From Microbacterium salitolerans (GTDB taxonomy: Bacteria; Actinomycetota; Actinomycetes; Actinomycetales; Microbacteriaceae), in NCBI RefSeq assembly GCF_019720895.1, contig NZ_JAHKSH010000003.1:496001-560000 (forward strand): a stretch of 64,000 bases of DNA, written 5' to 3'. Of this stretch, positions 17,288 through 25,211 are shown piece by piece. The notes below the pieces were generated by a model, which worked only from the letters and a program-made list of their open reading frames with translations, was not told where the DNA came from and ran no database searches. Made by a program: the position numbers and the translations under genes. The stretch's first letter is position 1; each line of letters opens with the position of its first letter.

Positions 17288-18640
17288 TCACGCCTCGGGG
17301 TCGCCGCCCATCTGGCCGACGGCCGGGATCGGACCGCCGTCGTCGGCGCCCGTCCGGCGGGCACGTGCGATGAGGTTGCCGAGGTGGTAGATGACGAGCG
17401 CCGCCACGGTGCCGATGACGATGCCGCCGAACTCGAACCCCTCGACCTGCATCGTGAAGCCGGCGATGCCGATCACGAGGGCGACGGCGGCCGTGTACTG
17501 GTTGACGGGGCGCGAGAAGTCGACGCGGTTGTCCACCCAGATCTTGATGCCGATGATGCCGATCAGGCCGTAGAGCGCGGTCGTCACGCCGCCGAGCACA
17601 CCGGCAGGGATCGAGTTGAACACGGCGCCGATCTTGGGCGAGAACGCGAGCACGATCGCGGCCGCGCCGGCGACCCAGTACACGGCGGTCGAGTACACGC
17701 GCGTCGCCGCCATGACGCCGATGTTCTCGCCGTAGGTGGTCGTGCCGGATCCGCCGCCGGCCCCCGCGGCCATGGTCGCGACGCCGTCGGCGATGAGCGC
17801 CCGGCCCGTATAGCGGTTGACGCTGTCGTCGGTCATCGTCGCGACGCCGCGCACGTGGCCGACGTTCTCGGCGACGAGCACGAGGACGACGGGCAGGAAC
17901 ATCGCGATCGTCGACCAGGTGCTGGGAGACGCGAAGTCGGGCACGTGGAACTGCGGCAGGCCGATCCACGCGGCCTGGTCGATGACCTCGGCGGGCGAGA
18001 GGCCCGTGTCGGGGTTCTCGACGCCGAAGTAGCCGGTCGCGGCACTGTACACGAAGCCGACGATGACGCCGAGGAAGATCGAGATGCGTCCGAGGAAGCC
18101 GCGGAACAGCACAGCGAAGAGGATCACGGCGACGAGCGTGATGGTCGCCGCGATGCCGTCGGCCTGGAAGTTGGACCACGCCGTCGGCGCGAGATTGAAG
18201 CCGATGAGCGCCACGATCGCGCCCGCGACGACCGGCGGCATCAGCCTGTCGACCCACCCCAGCCCCGCGACCTGCACGACGACGCCGACGACGGCCAGCA
18301 GCAGGCCGACCGCGATGATGCCGGCGAGCGCGGACCCGATGGCTCCCTGCGCCATCGCGGCTGTGATCGGCGCGATGAAGGCGAAGGAGGAACCGAGATA
18401 GCTGGGCAGGCGGTTGCCCGTGATGATGAGGAACAGAATCGTACCCAGGCCGCTGAACAGCAGCGTCGTCGACACGGGGAAGCCCGTGAGGGTCGGCACG
18501 AGGAACGTCGCGCCGAACATCGCGACGACGTGCTGCACGCCCATCGCGACAGTGGCGGGCCAGTTCAGGCGCTCGCCAGGGGCGACGACCTTTCCGGGAG
18601 CGACGGTGCGACCGTCGCCGTGCAGGGTCCAACCGAACAT
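17288..18640 (-). CDS. uraA: Uracil permease, NCS2 family (UraA-like)
   Basis: 450 residues from the ATG at 18640, which has AAGGA upstream. Fourteen-helix NCS2 fold expected. Diagnostic motifs: QHVVAMFGATFLVP (about 37-50), and TTYGENIGVMAATRVYS (about 302-318), which in E. coli UraA contains the uracil- and proton-coupling glutamates. It imports uracil with protons. No pyr genes are adjacent. It is divergent from a BCCT transporter with a 195-bp gap; no PyrR-type leader is seen. Confidence 0.92.
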   Translation of the reverse strand: MFGWTLHGDGRTVAPGKVVAPGERLNWPATVAMGVQHVVAMFGATFLVPTLTGFPVSTTLLFSGLGTILFLIITGNRLPSYLGSSFAFIAPITAAMAQGAIGSALAGIIAVGLLLAVVGVVVQVAGLGWVDRLMPPVVAGAIVALIGFNLAPTAWSNFQADGIAATITLVAVILFAVLFRGFLGRISIFLGVIVGFVYSAATGYFGVENPDTGLSPAEVIDQAAWIGLPQFHVPDFASPSTWSTIAMFLPVVLVLVAENVGHVRGVATMTDDSVNRYTGRALIADGVATMAAGAGGGSGTTTYGENIGVMAATRVYSTAVYWVAGAAAIVLAFSPKIGAVFNSIPAGVLGGVTTALYGLIGIIGIKIWVDNRVDFSRPVNQYTAAVALVIGIAGFTMQVEGFEFGGIVIGTVAALVIYHLGNLIARARRTGADDGGPIPAVGQMGGDPEA

Positions 18641-18835
18641 GCGGATCCTTCTTCTCGGTGCGGGGACCGGAAGAGAGCGCATGCCGGTCATATCAACGTT
18701 ACCGGCCGCTTCCTCCCAGTTTCACGCGTGGGTTTCACGGCGACCCGTCGATGCGCTCGCATACGTCGATGGATCGGATTACGGTATCGCAGGGCCACTC
18801 TCACGAGGCGACGCATACGGAACCAGGACAAGGAC

Positions 18836-20866
18836 ATGGCGGACGAAGAGAAGCCGGAAGGCACAAAAGAGAGACGCGAGCCGGTGAAGAAGCTCGTGCG
18901 CGAGGTCACGCACCCCGCGCTCATCCCGGGAATCGGCGTCGAGGACACTCCGCGCGACTTCCCGACGAACTGGGTCGTGCTCGGGGTCGCCGGTGCCGCG
19001 ACGATCGGCATCGTGCTGTGGGGCATCATCGCCCCCGACAACCTCCTCACGGTGGGGCAGAGCGCGCTCGGGTGGGTGACGGACAACTTCGGGTGGCTGT
19101 TCTCGCTGCTCGCGGTGGTCACGGTGCTGTTCATGTTCATCATCGGCTTCGGGCGCACGGGAGGCGTGCGGCTGGGGTCCGATGACGAGAAGCCGGAGTT
19201 CTCGACGATGGCGTGGGTGGCCATGCTGTTCTCAGCCGGCATGGGCATCGGCCTGCTGTTCTGGGGCGCGGCAGAGCCGCTCGACTTCTTCCAGAATGTC
19301 CCGCCGGGCATCGACGCCGAGCCGGGCTCGCGCGACGCGATGCTCGCCTCGCTCGCGCAGGCGACGCTCCATTGGGGGCCGATGGCGTGGGGCTTCTACG
19401 CGCTCGTCGGCGGCGCGATCGCCTACGCCGCGTACCGGCGCGGGCGCGCCCCGCTGATCTCGGCGATCCTCTACCCGATCTTCAAGGAGAAGACCGAGGG
19501 GTGGATCGGATCCGTCATCGACATCTTCGCGATCCTCGTCACGCTGTTCGGCACGTCCGTGACGCTGGGCCTCGGCACGCTGCAGGTCGCGGCGGGCGTC
19601 GAGGTCGTCTCGGGCATCGGCGACGTCGGGAACGCCGGTCTCATCATCATCGTGACCGTGTTGGCCGCCGGGTTCGTCGTGTCGGCCGTCTCGGGCATCA
19701 AGCGCGGCATCCGCATGCTCTCGAACATCAACATGGTCCTCGCGGGCGTCATCGCGCTGATCGTGTTCGTCTTCGGCCCGATCGTGTTCCTCCTGAACAT
19801 GATCCCCGCGGCCGTCCCCGGCTTCTTCGACAACCTCTTCCTGATGCTGTCGCGCAACGCGGCGCAGGGCGAGGAGGCGAAGGCGTTCGTGAACTCCTGG
19901 ACGAACTACTACTGGGCCTGGTGGATCTCGTGGACGCCGTTCGTGGGCATGTTCATCGCGAAGATCTCGCGCGGCCGCACGCTGCGCGAGTTCGTCACGG
20001 TCGTCATCATCGTCCCGTCGATCGTCAGCGTCCTCTGGTTCGGCATCATGGGCGGCGCCGCGATGTTCTTCGACGAGCAGTCGGGTGGCGAGCTCACGGC
20101 GGCCTACGGCGAGGGCGGTGCGCAGAGCGTGCTGTACGCGCTCTTCAGCGCGCTGCAGTCGAACCTCGTGATCGGCGGCTGGGAGGTCCCGATCGCGACG
20201 ATCCTCAACATCGGCGCGATGATCTCGATCATCCTGTTCTTCGTGACGTCGGCCGACTCGGCCTCGATCGTGATGGGATCCATCAGCCAGCGCGGCCGTC
20301 CCGAGCCCCAGACGTGGATCACGGTGATGTGGGGCATCCTGCTCGCCGCGACGTCGCTCGTGCTGCTCCTCGCGGGCGGAACGAACGCGCTCGACGGCCT
20401 GCAGGCGGTCATGATCGTCACGGCGCTGCCGTTCGCGGTGATCCTCATCGGGATCCTGTTCTCCTGGGCGTCGGATCTGCGCAACGATCCATACATCATC
20501 CGCCGCAAGTTCGCACAGGCCGCGATCGCGCAGGGTGTCCGCAAGGGCATCGAGGAGCACGGCGACGACTTCGTGTTCGACGCGACCGAGGTGGCGCCGA
20601 AGCACGGCGCGGGCTCGGGGATCGACACGGACGACCCAGCGCTCACCGAGTGGTGGTCCACCGCCACGGGGCAGATCGAGATCGTGCCGCAGGCGACGAC
20701 GGCGGAGGACATCGCGCGCACGCTCGAGCCGGGGCGGATCCAGGCTCCCGGGCCCCAGGATCCGTCGCACACGGCGTCCGGCGACGCGTCGCTCACGGTC
20801 GGCGAGAACCGTCGTCGGCGTCGTCCGCGTGACGACGAAGAAGACGAGGGCGACAGCGAGAAGTAG
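18836..20866 (+). CDS. BCCT family betaine/choline/carnitine transporter, copy 1
   Basis: 676 residues, 12 membrane helices flanked by a charged N-terminal tail of about 40 residues and a C-terminal tail of about 140. Glycine-rich TM3 segment AGMGIGLLFWGAAEPL and the TM8 signature NYYWAWWISWTPFVGMFIAKISRGRTLREF region are diagnostic for sodium- or proton-coupled osmolyte carriers such as BetP. The C-terminal tail could be an osmosensor as in BetP, but its sequence is unlike BetP. The start follows from homology with copy 2; the frame is open for 2 kb further upstream only by composition. Confidence 0.93.
   Translation: MADEEKPEGTKERREPVKKLVREVTHPALIPGIGVEDTPRDFPTNWVVLGVAGAATIGIVLWGIIAPDNLLTVGQSALGWVTDNFGWLFSLLAVVTVLFMFIIGFGRTGGVRLGSDDEKPEFSTMAWVAMLFSAGMGIGLLFWGAAEPLDFFQNVPPGIDAEPGSRDAMLASLAQATLHWGPMAWGFYALVGGAIAYAAYRRGRAPLISAILYPIFKEKTEGWIGSVIDIFAILVTLFGTSVTLGLGTLQVAAGVEVVSGIGDVGNAGLIIIVTVLAAGFVVSAVSGIKRGIRMLSNINMVLAGVIALIVFVFGPIVFLLNMIPAAVPGFFDNLFLMLSRNAAQGEEAKAFVNSWTNYYWAWWISWTPFVGMFIAKISRGRTLREFVTVVIIVPSIVSVLWFGIMGGAAMFFDEQSGGELTAAYGEGGAQSVLYALFSALQSNLVIGGWEVPIATILNIGAMISIILFFVTSADSASIVMGSISQRGRPEPQTWITVMWGILLAATSLVLLLAGGTNALDGLQAVMIVTALPFAVILIGILFSWASDLRNDPYIIRRKFAQAAIAQGVRKGIEEHGDDFVFDATEVAPKHGAGSGIDTDDPALTEWWSTATGQIEIVPQATTAEDIARTLEPGRIQAPGPQDPSHTASGDASLTVGENRRRRRPRDDEEDEGDSEK
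20684..20834 (+). repeat. 151-bp direct repeat, unit 1 (3' end of BCCT copy 1)
   Basis: Identical base for base to 22892-23042 in copy 2, encoding the tail VPQATTAEDIARTLEPGRIQ onward to RRRRPRD. Flanking coding DNA is clearly diverged, so this patch was homogenised recently. Confidence 0.9.
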
Positions 20867-20875
20867 TGCACGGGG

Positions 20876-20906
20876 AGGGCGCCGGGGATCCGCTCCCCGG
20901 CGCCCT
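20876..20906 (+). terminator. Terminator after BCCT copy 1
   Basis: Perfect 13-bp stem (20876-20888 with 20894-20906) around TCCGC, followed by TTCGTG. Nearly the same hairpin follows copy 2. Confidence 0.8.
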
Positions 20907-21043
20907 TCGTGTGCGCGGTGGGTGCGCAGGGGCACCGGGTCGACGGGTTCGTCTCGTTGTCGATGCACTCGCATGGACTCACCGGTCCCGCTACTGTTTT
21001 GCACGCGTGTACGCACCTGCCCGACACAGAACTGGAGACGGTG

Positions 21044-23068
21044 ATGGACGATCGACCGCAATCGGGGGAGGGGCCCGAGAGGAAAGAGCCCGTCAGGAGC
21101 CTCCTCCGGGAGGTGACCCACCCGGCCCTCATCCCGGGCATCGGCGTAGAGGACACCCCACGCAGATTCTCGACGAACTGGCTCGTCGTCGCCATCGCCG
21201 GGGTCGCGGTGCTCGCCGTCGCGATCTGGGGGTTCGTGAGCCCCGAGGGCATCGCCGCGGCGGGAACAGCCGCTCTCACCTGGACGACGGACAGCTTCGG
21301 CTGGCTGTTCTCGCTGCTCGCCGTCGTGAGCATCGGCTTCATGCTGGCGATCGGCTACGGCCGAACGGGGGGTGTGCGCCTCGGTTCCGACGATGAGAAG
21401 CCGGAGTTCTCGACGACGGCATGGGTGGCCATGCTCTTCTCGGCCGGCATGGGCATCGGACTGCTCTTCTGGGGCCCGAGTGAGCCGCTCATCTACTTCG
21501 CGGACGTGCCCTACGGGTTCGACGCGGAGCCGGGGTCGCGCGATGCGATGCTGACGGCGCTCGCGCAGTCGATCCTCCACTGGGGTCCGATCGCGTGGTC
21601 GTTCTACGCGCTCGTCGGCGGGGCGATCGCATACGCGGCCTATCGTCGTGGCCGCGCGCCGCTCATCTCCGCGGTGCTGTCCCCGATCTTCCGGGAGAAG
21701 ACCGAGGGGTGGATCGGATCCGTCATCGACATCTTCGCGATCATCGTGACGCTGTTCGGAACGGCCGTCACCCTGGGCATGGGAGCCCTGCAGATCACGG
21801 CGGGCGTCGAAGTGGTCACGGGCATCGGCCCGCTCGGGAACGGCGCCATCGTCGTCGTCATCACGGTCCTCACCGCGGCGTTCGTCGTCTCGGCGGTGTC
21901 GGGCATCAAGCGCGGGATCCGCATCCTGTCGAACATCAACATGGTGCTCGCCGGCATCATCGGCGTGCTGATCTTCATCGGCGGTCCGACGCTGTTCCTC
22001 CTGAACATGGTCCCGGCCGGCGCTACGTCATTCCTCGGGGAGCTGTGGACGATGCTGTCGCGCAACCCCGCTCAGGGCGAGGAAGCGGCGGCTTTCATGG
22101 GCAGCTGGACGAACTACTACTGGGCCTGGTGGATCTCGTGGACGCCGTTCGTGGGCATGTTCATCGCGAAGATCTCGCGCGGTCGCACGCTGCGCGAGTT
22201 CGTCACGGTCGTCATCATCGTCCCGTCGATCGTCTGCATCGTGTGGTTCGGCGTCATGGGCGGCACGACGATGCTCTACGACGAGCAGACCGGCGGAGGT
22301 CTGACCGAGATCCGGGGCGAGGCAGGGAACGAGGGCGTGCTGTTCGGGGTCTTCGACGTCCTGCAGTCGAACCTGGTGTTCGGAGGCGTCGAGCTGCCGA
22401 TCTCGACGGTGCTGTCGGTCGCCGCGATGATCTCGATCATCCTGTTCTTCGTGACATCGGCCGATTCCGCGGCGATCGTCATGGGGTCCATGAGCCAGCG
22501 CGGGCGCCCCGAGCCGACCACGTGGATCACGATCATGTGGGGAGTCCTGCTCGGAGCGGCCTCACTCGCCCTGCTGCTCGCCGGCGGCGAGAACGCGCTG
22601 TCCGGACTGCAGTCGATCATGGTCGTGACGGCGCTGCCGTTCGCGGTGATCCTCATCGGGATCCTGTTCGCGTGGGGCAAGGACCTGCGGACGGATCCGT
22701 ACATGCTCCGCCGGAGGTTCGCGAAGGCGGCGATCGCGCAGGGCGTTCGCCGGGGCATCGAGGAGCACGGCGACGACTTCGTGTTCGACGCGACGGAGGT
22801 CGCTCCGCAGCACGGCGCGGGGTCAGGCATCGACACCTCGGATCCGACCTACACGGAGTGGTGGACGGCTGCCACCGGACAGATCCCGACGGTGCCGCAG
22901 GCGACGACGGCGGAGGACATCGCGCGCACGCTCGAGCCGGGGCGGATCCAGGCTCCCGGGCCCCAGGATCCGTCGCACACGGCGTCCGGCGACGCGTCGC
23001 TCACGGTCGGCGAGAACCGTCGTCGGCGTCGTCCGCGTGACGGCGAAGAAGACGGCGGCGAGAAGTAG
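21044..23068 (+). CDS. BCCT family betaine/choline/carnitine transporter, copy 2
   Basis: 674 residues, collinear with copy 1 and clearly a tandem duplicate. TM3 segment reads AGMGIGLLFWGPSEPL (PSEP instead of AAEP) and TM8 is identical to copy 1, so the two may differ in substrate or coupling. Same N-terminal block REVTHPALIPGIGVEDTP and identical C-terminal tail. Its own 177-bp upstream region shares GTCGATGC and CTCGCAT with that of copy 1, so the duplication included the promoter. Terminator follows. Confidence 0.93.
   Translation: MDDRPQSGEGPERKEPVRSLLREVTHPALIPGIGVEDTPRRFSTNWLVVAIAGVAVLAVAIWGFVSPEGIAAAGTAALTWTTDSFGWLFSLLAVVSIGFMLAIGYGRTGGVRLGSDDEKPEFSTTAWVAMLFSAGMGIGLLFWGPSEPLIYFADVPYGFDAEPGSRDAMLTALAQSILHWGPIAWSFYALVGGAIAYAAYRRGRAPLISAVLSPIFREKTEGWIGSVIDIFAIIVTLFGTAVTLGMGALQITAGVEVVTGIGPLGNGAIVVVITVLTAAFVVSAVSGIKRGIRILSNINMVLAGIIGVLIFIGGPTLFLLNMVPAGATSFLGELWTMLSRNPAQGEEAAAFMGSWTNYYWAWWISWTPFVGMFIAKISRGRTLREFVTVVIIVPSIVCIVWFGVMGGTTMLYDEQTGGGLTEIRGEAGNEGVLFGVFDVLQSNLVFGGVELPISTVLSVAAMISIILFFVTSADSAAIVMGSMSQRGRPEPTTWITIMWGVLLGAASLALLLAGGENALSGLQSIMVVTALPFAVILIGILFAWGKDLRTDPYMLRRRFAKAAIAQGVRRGIEEHGDDFVFDATEVAPQHGAGSGIDTSDPTYTEWWTAATGQIPTVPQATTAEDIARTLEPGRIQAPGPQDPSHTASGDASLTVGENRRRRRPRDGEEDGGEK
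22892..23042 (+). repeat. 151-bp direct repeat, unit 2 (3' end of BCCT copy 2)
   Basis: Exact copy of 20684-20834 at a constant offset of 2208 bp. Confidence 0.9.
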
Positions 23069-23077
23069 CGCATACAC

Positions 23078-23108
23078 AGGGCGCCGGGAACTCCGTTCCC
23101 GGCGCCCT
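23078..23108. terminator. Terminator between BCCT copy 2 and purC
   Basis: Perfect 13-bp stem (23078-23090 with 23096-23108), loop CTCCG. The two genes converge, so it can act for both. Confidence 0.8.
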
Positions 23109-23117
23109 TCGCGTGCG

Positions 23118-23996
23118 TCACGCCGTCATGCGCTCCAGCAGCTCGCGGTAGCGGGCGACGGTGCGGTCGATGATCTCGGCGGGCAGCTCGGGTGGCGTTC
23201 CCTCTCGGTTCCAGTTCGCGGCAAGCCAGTCGCGCACGATCTGCTTGTCGAAGCTCGCCATGCGCTCGGCGGGCGTGGATCCGGTGTCCCACGCCTGCTT
23301 CTCCCAGTACCGCGACGAGTCGCTCGTGAGCACCTCGTCGGCCAGCCGCAGCGTGCCGTGCTCGTCGGTCCCGAACTCGAACTTCGTATCGGCGAGGAGG
23401 AGGCCCTTCGCCTCGGCCGCCGCGGCGGCGCGCGTGTAGATCGCGAGCGAGGTGTCGCGCAGCTCGGCGGCGCGTTCGGCGCCGACGAGCTCGACGGTCT
23501 TCTCGAACGAGATGTTCTCGTCGTGCTCGCCGAGCGGCGCCTTGTAGGCGGGGGTGTAGATCGGCTCCGGAAGGCGGTCGCCGTTCTGCAGACCGGCCGG
23601 CAGGACGATGCCGCAGACGGTGCCGTGCTCCTGATACTCGAGCCAGCCGGACCCGGTGATGTAGCCGCGCACGACGCACTCGACCGGCAGCATGTCGAGC
23701 GAGCGCACGACCATGCCGCGCCCTGCGGCGTCCGCCGGGGCCTCCTCGCCGGTCAGGTGGTTCGGGATTGCCGCGCCGCCGTCCGCGCCCGCGAGCTGGT
23801 CGAACCACCACATGCTGAGTCGCGTGAGCAGCTCGCCCTTGCCGGGGATCCCCGGCTCGAGCACGTGGTCGAAGGCGCTGACGCGGTCGCTCGCGACGAC
23901 GAGCATCGTCGCGGATCCGTCCTCCGGTCGATACAGATCGCGCACCTTTCCCGAGTAGACGTGCTTCCAACCGGGGATCTGGGGTGCGTCGCTCAT
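23118..23996 (-). CDS. purC: Phosphoribosylaminoimidazole-succinocarboxamide synthase PurC
   Basis: 292 residues. SAICAR synthetase motifs HVYSGKVRDLY (about 12-22), VVASDRVSAFDHVL (about 32-45), VVRGYITGSGWLEY and FEKTVELVG are present. It ligates aspartate to CAIR using ATP in purine synthesis. The start codon lies 6 nt after a CATAAT box, so the transcript may be leaderless. It stands alone rather than next to other pur genes. Confidence 0.97.
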   Translation of the reverse strand: MSDAPQIPGWKHVYSGKVRDLYRPEDGSATMLVVASDRVSAFDHVLEPGIPGKGELLTRLSMWWFDQLAGADGGAAIPNHLTGEEAPADAAGRGMVVRSLDMLPVECVVRGYITGSGWLEYQEHGTVCGIVLPAGLQNGDRLPEPIYTPAYKAPLGEHDENISFEKTVELVGAERAAELRDTSLAIYTRAAAAAEAKGLLLADTKFEFGTDEHGTLRLADEVLTSDSSRYWEKQAWDTGSTPAERMASFDKQIVRDWLAANWNREGTPPELPAEIIDRTVARYRELLERMTA

Positions 23997-24002
23997 CCGT
24001 CC

Positions 24003-24008
24003 ATTATG
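24003..24008 (-). promoter_or_regulatory. Putative -10 box of leaderless purC
   Basis: CATAAT on the minus strand, ending 6 nt before the purC ATG; matches TATAAT at five of six positions. No ribosome site between it and the start. Confidence 0.45.
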
Positions 24009-24047
24009 ACGAGCCCGATGCGCGCGCTGCGCGGGTGCCCGTTCGCG

Positions 24048-24407
24048 TCAGCTCTGCACCACCCGGATCCAGCTGATCGCCGTGCCCTTCGCGCTGGAGA
24101 AGCGGAACAGGTGCGCGATGTGGATCGTGGCGGATCCGCGGGTCCAGGATCCGCCGGTCGCGCCCTCCTTGCCGTGCGTGACGGCCATGTCGAGGTGTGC
24201 GCGGGTGAGGTCGCCGCGGATGCGCGCGAGCTCGGCGACGACGTCCTCGATGCCGTGGGCGGAGCCGCCGGCATGTTCCAGGGTGACGTCGTCCGTGAGC
24301 ACGGCGCGGATGCCCGCCGAGTCGTCGAGCGCGAGCGCCTGCTCCCATTCGGCGAGCAGGGTGTTCTTCGGCGAGTTGCCGCAGTTCTCGAGGCCCGTGA
24401 ACTCCAT
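24048..24407 (-). CDS. SnoaL-like / DUF4440-type protein (NTF2 fold)
   Basis: 119 residues. Pattern LLAEWEQALALDDSAGIRAVLTDDVTLEHAGGSAHGIEDVVAEL followed by a strand-rich C-terminal half ending AISWIRVVQS fits the NTF2-like superfamily (SnoaL, DUF4440 or SgcJ types), a small alpha+beta cone that binds hydrophobic ligands or acts as an isomerase or hydrolase. The function here is unknown. It lies 51 nt upstream of purC on the same strand. The start is 7 nt after TAGCCT, suggesting a leaderless message. A long upstream open frame is a composition artefact. Confidence 0.75.
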   Translation of the reverse strand: MEFTGLENCGNSPKNTLLAEWEQALALDDSAGIRAVLTDDVTLEHAGGSAHGIEDVVAELARIRGDLTRAHLDMAVTHGKEGATGGSWTRGSATIHIAHLFRFSSAKGTAISWIRVVQS

Positions 24408-24414
24408 GGCGCCC

Positions 24415-24420
24415 AGGCTA
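24415..24420 (-). promoter_or_regulatory. Putative -10 box of leaderless SnoaL-like gene
   Basis: TAGCCT on the minus strand, 7 nt before the ATG at 24407. Confidence 0.4.
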
Positions 24421-24459
24421 CGCGCGCGGGGGCCGCCCCCGCAGGTGGTGCTCCCGGCC

Positions 24460-24654
24460 TCACTCGAGGGCCGTGCTCCCGGCGCCCCGGTCGAGGCCGA
24501 GCGTGGCGAGGAGATCCTCGTGCAGCTGGAACCACACCCGGTGGCAGGAGTCGAAGACACCAGGTCCTTCCTCGGGCCTGCTCTCCGATCGACATGGGGG
24601 GCCGTTCGCCCCGTTATCCACACCCCAGAACTGGGACTGGACAGCCCAGAGCAC
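24460..24654 (-). other. Unassigned 64-codon open stretch in a 267-bp gap
   Basis: The gap 24408-24674 has no confident gene. On the minus strand 64 codons are open; the second half (CHRVWFQLHEDLLATLGLDR) looks protein-like whereas the first half does not. It may be a small gene, a fragment of an old gene, or chance. I do not recognise a family. A TTATCCACA (DnaA-box sequence) lies at 24614-24622. Confidence 0.2.
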
Positions 24655-24662
24655 GCCCTGGA

Positions 24663-24668
24663 TAGCGT
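24663..24668 (+). promoter_or_regulatory. Putative -10 box of leaderless membrane-protein gene
   Basis: TAGCGT ends 6 nt before the ATG at 24675; no ribosome site between. Confidence 0.5.
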
Positions 24669-24674
24669 CGCGGC

Positions 24675-25211
24675 ATGACAGCGATTCCGCCGCGTCCTCC
24701 TCCTCCTCCGACAGTGCCGCCTCTCCGTCGACGGCCTCGACCGTGGGGAGTGCTCGTCTCCCTCTTCGCGATGTGGGCGGTTGCGTTTCCCGTCGGCCCG
24801 GTTGCGACGGTGCTCGAGCCCGACCTCATTGTGAGCCTGCTTTCTCTGGGCGTCTTCGCGCTGCCGATCTTCTGGGTGGCGTCGGCGGTGGGTGTGCTCG
24901 CCCTCGGCACGTACCTGCACCGCACGGTGCGGGCGTTCCGTCGTGCGTGGATCCTCATCCCCGTCATGGCTTCGGGGCTCGCAGTGCTGTCGTTCGGGTG
25001 GCTGTGGGATCAGGCGTCCGGCGACGGCTGGCTGGAGCCGCTCCTCGTGCACACGGGCGCATTCGCCGCGGCGGGCACGGCGGTGGGCCTGCTCGTCGCG
25101 TTCTGCGCGTCGCTGATGGGCTACGCACGCAGCAGGCAGGGCGCGGCCGACACGAGCGGGCCGGATCCACGGGTGCAAGATAGAGGTGATGCGCGCACAG
25201 ACCCCTCCTGA
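24675..25211 (+). CDS. Hypothetical four-helix membrane protein
   Basis: 178 residues. Proline-rich cytoplasmic N-terminus (about 1-25), then four hydrophobic segments at about 26-48, 52-75, 92-110 and 125-147, and a polar tail. No family recognised. Codon pattern is typical of its neighbours. Its last 23 bases overlap the start of the next gene, an MFS transporter, so the two may be co-transcribed. Start supported by a -10 box 6 nt upstream. Confidence 0.7.
   Translation: MTAIPPRPPPPPTVPPLRRRPRPWGVLVSLFAMWAVAFPVGPVATVLEPDLIVSLLSLGVFALPIFWVASAVGVLALGTYLHRTVRAFRRAWILIPVMASGLAVLSFGWLWDQASGDGWLEPLLVHTGAFAAAGTAVGLLVAFCASLMGYARSRQGAADTSGPDPRVQDRGDARTDPS

Noticed and set aside
16805-18835. Long open frame running into BCCT copy 1 from upstream
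   Set aside because: It is antisense to the uracil permease gene and caused by high G+C; the ATG at 18836 matches the paralogue start.
24614-24622. Perfect DnaA box TTATCCACA
   Set aside because: Single copy, no cluster of boxes and no dnaA or dnaN nearby, so no support for an origin.
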